Below are positions 9,407 to 18,687 of a stretch of 58,422 nucleotides of DNA, piece after piece. Source of the stretch: Acidobacterium sp. (GTDB lineage: Bacteria; Acidobacteriota; Terriglobia; Terriglobales; Acidobacteriaceae). Every line of letters begins with the position of its first letter. Positions within the stretch are counted from its first letter, which is position 1. Below the pieces are notes generated by a model, which worked only from the letters and a program-made list of their open reading frames with translations, did not search any database and had not been told where the DNA came from. The DNA lies in the NCBI GenBank assembly GCA_027315385.1, contig DAHUYD010000055.1:1-58422 (forward strand), read 5' to 3'. The translations under genes and the position numbers were made by a program.

Positions 9407-9814
9407 TCAGCCGCGAATGGCGCCCAACAAGTCGGATGCCGAGAACCCTTTGAGGAGACAAGCGGATGCGAAGGAATAGCGGCTGTAGTCCGGTTCCTCA
9501 TTGAGCGGGTGTTTTGCCACCAGCAGAATGCGGCAGCCAAGGCGCGCCGCCTCTTCGCGCAGGCGTTCGCAGTGCTTTGGAGCCAGCAGAGCTTCGTCAA
9601 TCAGCGCGACATCGGCACGGTTCCTGCGCAGAAAGGCCAGCGCGCCGGCGAACGATCCGAAATCGCCAACGAGTTGCAGATCGTTCTGATTCCGGACAAC
9701 GATGCTCCAGCCCAGACGCTCCAGCCGCGAGGGAATCGCGAGAAGAACGCGGATCGGGGGCCGGGAATCGGGAGGTGGATCGTGGCTGGCAAAAGTGTGG
9801 GAGGAATACGCCAA
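9407..9814 (-). CDS. Stand-alone degenerate receiver-domain protein
   Basis: A 135-residue protein that follows the NarL-type receiver pattern from residue 21 (IRVLLA) to the end (DLLGAIRG) but has no DNA-binding domain. The metal-binding acidic pair after beta-1 is replaced by I27-P28. An Asp at the phosphorylation position (D73 in ALIDE) and the beta-5 Lys (K122 in LLKG) are kept, and the beta-4 Thr/Ser is Ala (A100). It may be a non-phosphorylatable pseudo-receiver. The start is TTG with no clear ribosome-binding site and could be wrong. It lies alone between plus-strand genes. A chance ORF is possible, but the fit over the whole fold argues for a real gene. Confidence 0.6.
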   Translation of the reverse strand: MAYSSHTFASHDPPPDSRPPIRVLLAIPSRLERLGWSIVVRNQNDLQLVGDFGSFAGALAFLRRNRADVALIDEALLAPKHCERLREEAARLGCRILLVAKHPLNEEPDYSRYSFASACLLKGFSASDLLGAIRG

Positions 9815-9907
9815 CGGAAAACACAGCCTGCTTCAACGGCCGCCCGCCGGAGCAGCGGCTCTGGGTGCATTGCTCGTCCGAGACTATCGCGCAGGACTCT
9901 GTCTGCC

Positions 9908-9925
9908 ATCCGACGAAAGTCGGAT
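9908..9925 (+). repeat. REP-like hairpin, copy 3
   Basis: Identical to the copy at 4107-4124 (7-bp stem, GAAA loop). It sits in the 182-base intergenic region between the receiver gene (-) and the GH5-like gene (+). Confidence 0.8.
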
Positions 9926-9996
9926 TCGCGGCCCGAAGATTTCGCATTCAATGAGCAGGATTGCGATGCGGGCGCGGACATGGGGGGAAAAGCACG

Positions 9997-12120
9997 ATGA
10001 CGCGGTATTTGGGAACGGCTTTGCTGGCGACAGCGATATGGGGGGCGACGGGACGCGCCGCGCAGACCGGGGTTGCGCCATCGCCGAAGGGGTTACAGCC
10101 TTTCACGCTTGATTATCCCGCGGCTGTGAGCGCCCATTCGCCCGTCGATGTCTCATTCCTGCTGGATGCTCCGGCGGGCAAGGACGGCTTCGTCCATGCG
10201 GGCGGCGGGCACCTTGAGACCGGCAGCGGGAAACGCATCCGCTTCTGGGGGGTAAACATCACCGACTGGAGTCCGGGATCGACGCAGATTCCCCCGAAGA
10301 AGGACGCGGCGTTGTGGGCGGAGACGCTGACCCGGTATGGAGTGAACTGCGTTCGGCTGCAGTTTCTGGATCTCGTTGCGCCGCGAGGACTGATCGCCGC
10401 TGGACCCAACACGCGGCATTTCGATCCACGGCAAGTGGACCGCGAAGACTACTTCCTTGCGCAACTGGAAAAGCGCGGCATCTACATCGATTTCAATCTG
10501 CTGGTGGGGCGGCCCTTCAAGGCCGGCGATGGCGTCGTGGATGCGGACAAGATCCGGCAGGGCGCGAAGGGCATCAGCCTCTACGATGCGAAGCTGATCA
10601 GGCTTCAGAAGGAATATGCGCGCGAACTGCTGACCCACTACAACCCGTATACGAAGCGCGAATACCGCAACGATCCTGGCTTGGCGATTGTGGAGATCAA
10701 CAATGAAGATGCAATCTGGGTCGGCTTTCGCGGACCGTCGCCCTACTACAACCGCGAGCTGGACACGATCTACAACGACTGGCTGCGGAAGCATGCCAGT
10801 GCGGCGGATGTGCGGGCTCTGCGTCAGGATGCCGGAAGCAACGGAAGCGGGCCGGTTCCTCTGTTGTCCTCACCGCAGGCGGCAACTGCTCCGGCGCGGC
10901 GCTACGACATGGAGGCACGATTCTTTCTGTCGCTGGAGCGTGGCTATTTCAGATCCATGCAGCATTATCTAAGAAAGGACGCTGGGCTCAAATGCGTCAT
11001 TCTGGCGACCGCCGATCACAACCACGCCAGCAGCGCCTATCCGCTGGAACTGGCGCTTTGCTCCTTCGGTGTGCTCGATGGCCACGACTATTGGGAGGGT
11101 CCGTGGGAACGGAAGGCGAAATCACCCATGGTGAACGATCCGCTGCACTCCACGGCAGTGGAGCTGTCGCGGACGGCCGCGGAGGGAAAAGCTTATACGG
11201 TCAGCGAGGTGAATGAGCCGTATCCCAATGACTACGAAGCCGAGCAGATACCCATTCTCGCCGCTTACGGCGACCTGCAGAACTGGGATGCCATCCTTTG
11301 GTACACCTTCGAGCCGAAGAAAGACCCGAGCTGGAAGCCGTATATGGGCGATCCATTCGACATGTCGCAGGATCCGGTGAGAATGTCGGAGCTGGCCGCG
11401 GGCGCGCTTACGTTTCTGCGCGACGATGTGAGCCCGGCGCGGCAGGCGGTGGCGCGCTCCTATTCGAAGCAGGAGGTCTTCGCCAGCGGCCGCCTGCCGA
11501 ACATCCAGCGGCCATACTTCACACCGGGATTTCCCTTGTGGCTGCCGCTCGAGCACAGTTTGCGGATTGCGTCGCTCGATGGCGCGTCCACGGCTCAGTT
11601 CCATGAGGGCGCCCAGCCGAATCCGATCGTATCCGACAACGGACAGCTGATCTGGCACCTTTCGAAGCAGGGCGAAGGGGCGGTCATCGTCAATGCGCCG
11701 CGCACCCAGGCGCTGATCGGTTTCCGCGCGGCCGAGACACGGGAACCGGAGAACCTGTCGGCGCAGGTCAGCAATCCATTCGCCGCTATTGTGCTTACCT
11801 CACTGGATGGCCAGCCTATCGCGACCAGCTCGACCATGCTGCTGAGTACCGGCGCGCGGGTGGCGAACACGGGCATGCAGTGGAACAGCAACCATCGGTG
11901 GCTGACGCAATGGGGCGGACCGCCTACGCTGATCGAGCCGGTATCCGGTTCCATCGTGCTTCGCGGCCTGCGCGGAGCGGCTGCGGTTCTGGCGCAACCT
12001 CTGAACGGCGCCGGGCTACCGCTTGGGCCTGTGCTGCATGCGGTGAGCAACGGCGCTGTGTGGCGGATCGGGGTCGGCCGACCGGCAACCACGTGGTACG
12101 AAATCACAGTCCAGCGTTAG
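9997..12120 (+). CDS. Secreted GH5-like clan GH-A glycoside hydrolase
   Basis: A 707-residue protein with a signal peptide (about 1-22, ATGRAAQ). The N-terminal part has the GH-A pattern: FWGVNITDW near 83, RYGVNCVRLQF near 113, then acid/base candidate E237 in INNED at the end of strand 4 and nucleophile candidate E404 in TVSEVNEP. The C-terminal third looks like a beta-sandwich. Relatives are usually named 'cellulase family glycosyl hydrolase' without a tested substrate. ATG 9997 was chosen over the upstream in-frame ATG 9961 because it follows GGGGGGAAA and begins the signal peptide directly. The sensor kinase gene follows about 100 bases later, so the two may be co-regulated. Substrate unknown. 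Confidence 0.75.
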   Translation: MTRYLGTALLATAIWGATGRAAQTGVAPSPKGLQPFTLDYPAAVSAHSPVDVSFLLDAPAGKDGFVHAGGGHLETGSGKRIRFWGVNITDWSPGSTQIPPKKDAALWAETLTRYGVNCVRLQFLDLVAPRGLIAAGPNTRHFDPRQVDREDYFLAQLEKRGIYIDFNLLVGRPFKAGDGVVDADKIRQGAKGISLYDAKLIRLQKEYARELLTHYNPYTKREYRNDPGLAIVEINNEDAIWVGFRGPSPYYNRELDTIYNDWLRKHASAADVRALRQDAGSNGSGPVPLLSSPQAATAPARRYDMEARFFLSLERGYFRSMQHYLRKDAGLKCVILATADHNHASSAYPLELALCSFGVLDGHDYWEGPWERKAKSPMVNDPLHSTAVELSRTAAEGKAYTVSEVNEPYPNDYEAEQIPILAAYGDLQNWDAILWYTFEPKKDPSWKPYMGDPFDMSQDPVRMSELAAGALTFLRDDVSPARQAVARSYSKQEVFASGRLPNIQRPYFTPGFPLWLPLEHSLRIASLDGASTAQFHEGAQPNPIVSDNGQLIWHLSKQGEGAVIVNAPRTQALIGFRAAETREPENLSAQVSNPFAAIVLTSLDGQPIATSSTMLLSTGARVANTGMQWNSNHRWLTQWGGPPTLIEPVSGSIVLRGLRGAAAVLAQPLNGAGLPLGPVLHAVSNGAVWRIGVGRPATTWYEITVQR

Positions 12121-12217
12121 AACTGGCCCGGGAGAAACTCGAAACGCGTTAGCAGGTCAAGCGGTTATGCGACCGTTACGGTTTGGCGGTCCTACAATTC
12201 GAAAGAGCGTAAAAACC

Positions 12218-15202
12218 ATGCGGGCATCTGAAAGGTCGCCACAGTCGCGCGCGCGGGGGATGCTGCGCGCACTGACATGCGCAGTTGCGGTCGCGCTGGT
12301 GTGCGCCGCGGCGCTGGCAGCCGCTCCCGACGGCTACACCCGCAAGCTCTGGCAGGTACAGGATGGTTTGCCGGAGCAGACGGTACAGGCCTTCGCGCAG
12401 ACGCCCGATCACTACCTGTGGATCGGCACGACGGGCGGACTCCTGCGTTTCGACGGAGCACGCTTCCGTCTCTACGACCGCAACAACACGCCTCAACTAA
12501 CGGAGAACAGTGTCTTCTCGCTGCTGGTTTCCCGGGATGGCAGTCTCTGGATCGGCACCGAGGGGGGAGGGCTGCTCCGTTATCGGCATGGAAAATTTCG
12601 CGCTTTTGGAGCCGCCGACGGGCTGAGCGACGAATTCGTTCGCGCGCTGCTCGAAGACAGCGGCGGGACCCTCTGGGTGGGCACGGACAACGGCCTGCTG
12701 CGCTACGCCGGGGGCCGCCTGGTGCGGGTGGACGGCAGCGGGAAAATTCCGGCGATTGCGGTGCACGCGCTCGCCGAGGATCGCGCCGGAGGTTTGTGGG
12801 TGGGCGGGTCCAGCTTGCTGCGCCTCTTTCAGGGGAATGTCCGCGAATATCACCTGCAGGGCGGCGGCAGCATGAATCGTGTCAAATCCATCCTGCAGAC
12901 GCGGGATGGCAGCGTCTGGGTGGGTACGGTTTCCGGCCTCCATGTGCTGCGCCCTGGAGCCCGGCATTTCGCGCGTCTGGCTGGAATCAACCAGACGGTG
13001 CGCGTTCTGCGGCAGACCGCGGATGGCGCGCTGTGGGTAGGAACGATCGGTCAGGGATTGTTCCTGCGCAAGAATGGCAGGTTTACCTCGATCGCTGCGC
13101 CCGAGTCGCTGCCCAGCAACACTGTGCTGAATGTGTTTGCGGATGACGAAAAGAACATCTGGATCGGCACGCAGGCTGGGATGCTTCGCCTCACGCGCAC
13201 GCCGGTAAAGATCGTTCCGCTGCCTCAGGGCGCGGACTCGGATTTCGGAACCCTCTACCTGGACCGCGACGGAACGCTTTGGGTCGTCTCAACCCATGTT
13301 TTTCAGGTGAGGGACGGCGTGGCCCGCCAGTGGAGTTATCCGGGACTGGAGCCGCTGCACGCGCGCAATATCTTCCGCGACCGCGAGGGGAACCTGTGGA
13401 TCGGCACGGACGGCGACGGACTCATCCGCATCCGCAACGGCAGCATTCTCCGCCTGACGACGAAGGATGGGCTGGTGAACAATTTCATCCGAGTCATGAT
13501 GCAAAGCCGCGACGGCAGCATGTGGATCGGCACGGACGAAGGCGTCAGCCACCGGACCGAGCACGGCTTTGTCAATTACGGGATGAGCAACGGGCTCACA
13601 TACTTCAGCACGCGCTCTCTCATCGAGGATCGCAACGGCGACATCTGGATAGGGACGGACCGCGGGCTCAGCCATATGCACCAGGGCGTCTTCGTACGCG
13701 ATGAAGCAACCGCGGCGCTCGCGGCCGAAGAGGTGTGGTCGATTGACCAGGATGCCGATGGCGGCCTGTGGTTCGGCACGCGGGACGACGGGCTGTACCG
13801 CTGGAAGCAGAATCGCCTGACCCACTACACCAGCGCGCAGGGTCTGGCCAGCAACAGCATTTACGAGATCGTAGAGGACAGCAGGGGCGGCATGTGGCTC
13901 AGCGGCCCCAACGGCATTTCTCTCCTGCGGCGCCAGGAACTCGACGCCATGGCCGCCGATCCTTCGCGGCATCTTTCGCTCACGTTCTACGGCGTCTCCG
14001 ACGAGGTGCAGACAACGCAGATTTATGGCGGGCGACAACCGTCCGGCTGCCAGGACGGCTCCGATGGCGTATGGTTCCCCAGCAACAACGGGCCGATTCA
14101 CATCGCAGACGAAACGGCTCCGCCCTCCCCGCTGCCGCCGATTGTGATTGACGAAGCGGCCGTTGACGGGCGCGACGTGGACTCCATGCGCACGATCGTT
14201 ATGAATCCCGGGGCTGCGCGCGTGGAGATTTCGTGGTCGCCTATTCTGTTGCGTTCTCAGGAAGGAATGCGCTTCCGCTATAAGCTCGACGGGTTCGACA
14301 AAAACTGGAGCCCGGCGTCGCCGCAGCGCGTCGCGTCCTGGACCAACCTGCCGCCGGGAAAATACACCTTCCGGGTGCGGGCCTTCGAGATCAATCACCC
14401 CCAGGCGGTGACGGAGATCTCTCTTCCCATCGTGCAGCAGCCGCATTTTTGGCGCACGCCGTGGTTTGTGGCCTTCTGTGTAGCTCTGCTGGCCGCCCTG
14501 ATCCTGACGGTCTATCGATTTCGCCTGTGGCAAATGCGCATGCAGTTTGAAGCCGTGCTCGACGAGCGCGGCCGACTGGCCCGTGAAATGCACGACACCG
14601 TGATCCAGGGCTGCGCCGGCATTTCCGCACTGCTGGAGGCGCTGGCCAGTCTTCACGAGGAAAGCCGTTCGCTGCCTCGAGATCTTCTGGAGCATGCGCG
14701 TCGTCAGGTGCGGGCGACCATCGACGAGGCGCGTCAGGCGGTTTGGAATCTGCGCCAGGCACGTCCCTCGGATCGCATGCTTGCACAGACGCTGGAGGGG
14801 ATGGCGCGGCAGATTGCCGCGGATTCAGGCGTGCCTGTGGCCTGCGAAGTCATCGGCAAGCCGTTCGCGCTTACTCAGTACGCCACGCACGAAGTGATGA
14901 TGCTGGCGCGCGAAGCCGTCTGCAATGCCGTGCTGCACGCGCATGCCGGCCGCATTGAGGTGCGCGTAACCTTCGCGCGCGCCGATCTCATTTTTGAAGT
15001 CCGCGACGACGGTGTGGGTTTCGATCCCGACTCCGTGCTGACCGTGAAAGACCGCCACTATGGGCTGATGGGCATGCGTGAGCGCGTGGAGGCTATGGGC
15101 GGAGAATTCAAGCTGGACAGCCAGCCCGGCCGTGGCACAAACTTAGCCGTCAGGATTCCGCGAAAGGTTTCGGGCGCGCGGAGCGCCCTGGTGAAGGTGT
15201 GA
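12218..15202 (+). CDS. Sensor histidine kinase with two-component-regulator propellers
   Basis: About 994 residues. A signal peptide (LVCAAALAAAP) leads into a periplasmic sensor of many Reg_prop repeats (about 30-640; recurring LWIGT, GDGLIRI and DGLVNNFI motifs) that should form beta-propellers, then a Y_Y_Y domain (about 660-745, ending FRVRAFE), one TM helix (about 748-768), a HisKA_3 dimerisation domain with phosphoacceptor H792 in REMHDTVIQG, and a HATPase domain (NAVLHAHA, DDGVGFD, GLMGMRER). It is split from its response regulator, unlike Bacteroides hybrid sensors. ATG 12218 is preferred for a compact signal peptide, though ATG 12167 is in frame. Placed among GH genes, it probably senses an oligosaccharide and phosphorylates the regulator encoded two bases downstream. 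Confidence 0.92.
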   Translation: MRASERSPQSRARGMLRALTCAVAVALVCAAALAAAPDGYTRKLWQVQDGLPEQTVQAFAQTPDHYLWIGTTGGLLRFDGARFRLYDRNNTPQLTENSVFSLLVSRDGSLWIGTEGGGLLRYRHGKFRAFGAADGLSDEFVRALLEDSGGTLWVGTDNGLLRYAGGRLVRVDGSGKIPAIAVHALAEDRAGGLWVGGSSLLRLFQGNVREYHLQGGGSMNRVKSILQTRDGSVWVGTVSGLHVLRPGARHFARLAGINQTVRVLRQTADGALWVGTIGQGLFLRKNGRFTSIAAPESLPSNTVLNVFADDEKNIWIGTQAGMLRLTRTPVKIVPLPQGADSDFGTLYLDRDGTLWVVSTHVFQVRDGVARQWSYPGLEPLHARNIFRDREGNLWIGTDGDGLIRIRNGSILRLTTKDGLVNNFIRVMMQSRDGSMWIGTDEGVSHRTEHGFVNYGMSNGLTYFSTRSLIEDRNGDIWIGTDRGLSHMHQGVFVRDEATAALAAEEVWSIDQDADGGLWFGTRDDGLYRWKQNRLTHYTSAQGLASNSIYEIVEDSRGGMWLSGPNGISLLRRQELDAMAADPSRHLSLTFYGVSDEVQTTQIYGGRQPSGCQDGSDGVWFPSNNGPIHIADETAPPSPLPPIVIDEAAVDGRDVDSMRTIVMNPGAARVEISWSPILLRSQEGMRFRYKLDGFDKNWSPASPQRVASWTNLPPGKYTFRVRAFEINHPQAVTEISLPIVQQPHFWRTPWFVAFCVALLAALILTVYRFRLWQMRMQFEAVLDERGRLAREMHDTVIQGCAGISALLEALASLHEESRSLPRDLLEHARRQVRATIDEARQAVWNLRQARPSDRMLAQTLEGMARQIAADSGVPVACEVIGKPFALTQYATHEVMMLAREAVCNAVLHAHAGRIEVRVTFARADLIFEVRDDGVGFDPDSVLTVKDRHYGLMGMRERVEAMGGEFKLDSQPGRGTNLAVRIPRKVSGARSALVKV

Positions 15203-15204
15203 CC

Positions 15205-15834
15205 ATGGAGACTACCGGCAGGATCAGGGTTCTGGTGGTGGACGATCATCCGATCGTGCGCGTGGGCATCGCCGCCATCATCAACGCGCAGCCCGATATG
15301 ACCACCGTCGCCCAGACCGGCACGGCCGAAGAGGCTATCCAGCTTTTTGAAAAGCATCAACCGGATATAACCCTGATGGACCTGCGCCTTCCGCGGATGA
15401 GCGGGGTGGATGCCATCCGCTCGATTCGCATGCGGCATGCGAAGGCCTGCTTTGTGGTATTGACCACCTACGAAGGCGACGAGGATATCTACCAGGCTCT
15501 GGAAGCGGGTGCGCGTGCTTACGTGATCAAGGGAATGCCCCATGAGGCTCTGACCGATGCCCTGCGGCGTGTTCACGGCGGAGGCCGTTTCCTGCCGCCC
15601 CCGGTGTCGCGGGCCCTGGCTTCGCGCACGCCGGACTCTGACCTGAGCTCACGCGAGCGGGAGGTGCTCTGCCTGCTGACGCGCGGCAAGACCAACAAGG
15701 AAATCGCGGCCGAGTTGGGCATAACGGTTGCCACCGTTAAATGCCATGTGAGCGTGATCCTGATGCGGCTGCAGTCGGCCGACCGAACCCAGGCCGTGGT
15801 CACAGCGCTGCAGCGCGGGCTCGTCCATCTGTAA
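15205..15834 (+). CDS. NarL/FixJ-family response regulator
   Basis: A 209-residue regulator. The receiver domain (1-125) has acidic pair D13-D14, phosphoacceptor D59 (LMDLRLP), switch T87 and K109. The C-terminal LuxR-type helix-turn-helix (about 145-205) has SSREREVLCLLTRGKTNKEI and ATVKCHV. It is the cognate partner of the kinase upstream; the kinase TGA ends at 15202. ATG 15205 is preferred over GTG 15199 because GAAGG at 15193-15197 gives proper spacing. Likely targets are the surrounding glycoside hydrolase and receptor genes, which is inference from position. Confidence 0.93.
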   Translation: METTGRIRVLVVDDHPIVRVGIAAIINAQPDMTTVAQTGTAEEAIQLFEKHQPDITLMDLRLPRMSGVDAIRSIRMRHAKACFVVLTTYEGDEDIYQALEAGARAYVIKGMPHEALTDALRRVHGGGRFLPPPVSRALASRTPDSDLSSREREVLCLLTRGKTNKEIAAELGITVATVKCHVSVILMRLQSADRTQAVVTALQRGLVHL

Positions 15835-15876
15835 CGCCCCAGCTCATTTGGCAGCGCCTGCTGGTGTGTCGCAGCC

Positions 15877-15893
15877 TCCGACTAAAGTCGGAT
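15877..15893 (+). repeat. REP-like hairpin, copy 4 (TAAA loop)
   Basis: TCCGACTAAAGTCGGAT, between the response regulator and the GH2 gene. It keeps the 6-bp stem of the other copies but has a TAAA loop. It could double as a processing or termination structure for the two-component operon. Confidence 0.7.
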
Positions 15894-15947
15894 GGTTTTC
15901 CCCGCCCAGGCGCGTACAGTACGAAAATCGCGGCGAGCAGGGGTTGA

Positions 15948-18470
15948 GTGGTGGAGAAAGAACAGGGCACCTGGATAACCAGGCGGGAGGTTCTGCGCGG
16001 AGCCGCCGCGCTTTCGATCCTCTCGCCCTGGCTGGACCGCGCACATGCGCTGGCGGCCTCGCAGGGGGCCAGGGGACGCAGCCGCGACAGCTTCGATTTC
16101 GGCTGGAAGTTCTGCCTCGGCGACTCGCCCGGCGCAGAGGCCCCGGGATATGCCGATGGCGGCTGGCGTGACGTCGACCTGCCGCACGACTGGAGCATCG
16201 AGGGTCCTTACGATCAGGATGCGCCGTCCTCCGGACCGGGCGGCTACCTGCCCACCGGCATCGGCTGGTATCGCAAACGCTTCACCCTTCCTGAAAGCAG
16301 GCGGCGGAGGGTCGTGCAGCTGGAGTTCGACGGGGTCTACCAGAACAGCCAGGTATGGATCAACGGCCATCTCTTAGGCCAGCGCCCATACGGCTTCGTT
16401 CCCTTTACGTACGAGATCACTGAATTTCTGCGCCCCGGTGCGGAAAATGCCGTCGCGGTACGCGTGGATAATTCACGCCAGACCAATTGCCGCTGGTATT
16501 CGGGCTCGGGCATCTACCGGCACACCTGGCTGCTCCAGACCGATCCTCTGCGGGTCGCCTGCTGGGGCACATTTGCGACCACGCCGCAGGTTTCGGCGGA
16601 GCGGGCGACCGTCCGCGTCGAGACGGAGGTAACGAACGGCCGCGGCCATGCGGCGGCCTGCACGCTGTCGACCACCCTCCTGGACGAGGAGCGCGTCGTG
16701 GCTGGCGAGCAGAAGACGCCGCGGCTTCTCGCCCCGGGCGAGACATTCCGCTTCGTCCAGGAACTGCCGGTGGAGCGGCCGCACCTCTGGTCGGTGGACA
16801 GCCCGTATCTGTATACCGTGCGCAGCGGTGTTCAGGATGGAACCGAGACCGTCGATGAATACCACACACCTATAGGCATTCGCTCCGCGGTCTTCGATCT
16901 GAACGGCGGGTTCCTGCTCAATGGCCGGCACATCAAGCTGCGGGGCGCCTGTGTGCATCCTGAAGCCGGGTGTGTCGGCGCCGCCGTACCGGAGAGCGTC
17001 TGGGAGAGGCGTCTGGAACTCCTGCGTGAGATGGGATGCAACGCCATTCGCACCAGCCATAATCCCTTTGCCGCGGAGTTCCTCGACATCTGCGACCGCA
17101 TGGGCTTTCTCGTCATGAACGAGGCCTTCGATGAGTGGAGGGATGCCAAGGCGCAAATCCGCTGCGGATACCACCTGTATTTCGACGAATGGCACCAGCG
17201 CGACCTGACCAACTTCATCCATCGCGATCGCAACCATCCCAGCGTGGTGCTGTGGAGCGCGGGCAACGAGGTGCCCGACCAGTCAGACCCGGAAGGTGTA
17301 GCCACGTTGCGCGGCCTGCTCGACATTTTTCACAGCGAGGACCCCACGCGTCCGGTCACCGTTGCCTGCGATCGCATCGCGTCCGAGCCGCCTGCGAACC
17401 GCGTCCGTCCGCAGTTTCTTGCCGAACTCGACATTGTCGGCTACAACTACGTGGACCGCTGGCGGCGGCGCGCCGATCTCTACTACAGCATCGACCGCGC
17501 CGCGTACCCCCTGCGCCGCTTTATCGGCACGGAGAGCATCGGCATCGGAGGCATTCGCGGCGACTACAGTTATCTGTTTCCGTCCGGCGAGGGCCAGCCC
17601 TACCATGGATTCCTGATCCCTTCCAACCTCGAGCTCGATGCCGAAGAGTTGTGGAAGTTCGTCAGCCTCCACGATTACGTATCGGGGGACTTCATGTGGA
17701 CCGGCATCGATTACCTCGGCGAGTCGCGCTGGCCCATGAAAGCCGCGCCCACAGGCACCCTGGATACCTGCGGCTTTCCCAAGGACAGCTACTACTTCTA
17801 CCAGAGCCAATGGACGCCGAAGCCGATGCTGCACCTCTTTCCGCACTGGAACTGGCAGGGACGCGAGGGCCGGATCGTTTCCGTTGGCTGCTATACCAAC
17901 TGCGACACGGTGGAACTGTTCCTGAACGGCAGATCGTACGGCGTGAAGAGCTATGAGTTTCCGCGCGAGGGCATGGAGGAAACCTATGGCAACTACCCGA
18001 CGCGAGCGCGCGAGTTACGCACCACCAATGACCTGCACCTCTCCTGGGATGTGCCGTACGAGTCCGGCACGCTGCGCGCGGTGGGCAGACGGGACGGAAG
18101 CGTGGCCGTGGTGACTGAAGTTTCAACTACCGGGGTTCCGCACGCCATTGCTCTCTATCCCGATCGTGTTTCCCTGGCGGCAGATCGCCGCGACGTGGCG
18201 CACGTGCGCGTGGAGGTTCAGGATGCGCAGGGCCGCGTTGTCCCCGACGCGGATATGGAGATAGCGTTTGCTCTCGGAGGGGAGGGCCGCCTGATCGGCG
18301 TGGACAACGGAGATCCCTTCAGCCATGAGGGCTACAAAGCCAGCCACCGGAAAGCGTTCCATGGGCTTTGCCAGGCCCTGCTGCAGTCGACAGCCCGGCC
18401 GGGCCAGGTCCGCCTCACAGCATCGGCCCCGGGCTTGCAGCCCGCGACGTTAAGCCTGGTCGTCTCCTGA
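15948..18470 (+). CDS. GH2-family beta-galactosidase/glucuronidase-like enzyme, probably Tat-exported
   Basis: An 840-residue enzyme. The N-terminus has a twin-arginine-type signal (TRREVLRGAAAL). GH2 domains follow in order: sugar-binding jelly roll (about 45-190, LPHDWSIEGP, GIGWYRK), Ig-like domain (about 200-300), TIM barrel (about 310-600) and C-terminal Ig/DUF4982-like domains. Acid/base candidate is E441 in AGNEV and nucleophile candidate is E529 in GTESIG. GTG at 15948 has GCAGGGG upstream. It hydrolyses a terminal beta-linked sugar, most likely galactose or an oligosaccharide released by the GH53 protein, but exact specificity cannot be read from the sequence. It lies directly after the two-component pair. 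Confidence 0.88.
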   Translation: MVEKEQGTWITRREVLRGAAALSILSPWLDRAHALAASQGARGRSRDSFDFGWKFCLGDSPGAEAPGYADGGWRDVDLPHDWSIEGPYDQDAPSSGPGGYLPTGIGWYRKRFTLPESRRRRVVQLEFDGVYQNSQVWINGHLLGQRPYGFVPFTYEITEFLRPGAENAVAVRVDNSRQTNCRWYSGSGIYRHTWLLQTDPLRVACWGTFATTPQVSAERATVRVETEVTNGRGHAAACTLSTTLLDEERVVAGEQKTPRLLAPGETFRFVQELPVERPHLWSVDSPYLYTVRSGVQDGTETVDEYHTPIGIRSAVFDLNGGFLLNGRHIKLRGACVHPEAGCVGAAVPESVWERRLELLREMGCNAIRTSHNPFAAEFLDICDRMGFLVMNEAFDEWRDAKAQIRCGYHLYFDEWHQRDLTNFIHRDRNHPSVVLWSAGNEVPDQSDPEGVATLRGLLDIFHSEDPTRPVTVACDRIASEPPANRVRPQFLAELDIVGYNYVDRWRRRADLYYSIDRAAYPLRRFIGTESIGIGGIRGDYSYLFPSGEGQPYHGFLIPSNLELDAEELWKFVSLHDYVSGDFMWTGIDYLGESRWPMKAAPTGTLDTCGFPKDSYYFYQSQWTPKPMLHLFPHWNWQGREGRIVSVGCYTNCDTVELFLNGRSYGVKSYEFPREGMEETYGNYPTRARELRTTNDLHLSWDVPYESGTLRAVGRRDGSVAVVTEVSTTGVPHAIALYPDRVSLAADRRDVAHVRVEVQDAQGRVVPDADMEIAFALGGEGRLIGVDNGDPFSHEGYKASHRKAFHGLCQALLQSTARPGQVRLTASAPGLQPATLSLVVS

Positions 18471-18630
18471 TTGCGGAATCCGGAAAACTCCAGAGACGTG
18501 CGCCAAATAACAGTTGTAACTACCCCTCCCGCCTGTTCGCAGGGGATATATTCGGCGGCGGATCGCTTCTGGAAACCGCGAGCTAATACGCAACACAATG
18601 GTGATCCTCAAGTACTATTGTTCTCACATA

Positions 18631-18653
18631 ACCTGACTCTCAATTGGTCAGGT
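18631..18653. terminator. Stem-loop between convergent GH2 and M61 genes
   Basis: ACCTGAC (18631-18637) pairs with GTCAGGT (18647-18653) around a 9-base loop in the 217-base convergent gap. It could serve both genes, but no strong T-run is present. Confidence 0.45.
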
Positions 18654-18687
18654 GAGTTCTCGATCCCGAACCAATCGCGGCAAATTC

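Noticed and set aside
12497-14695. Long minus-strand frames opposite the sensor kinase
   Set aside because: They arise from the repeated propeller codons on the other strand and show no recognisable domain.
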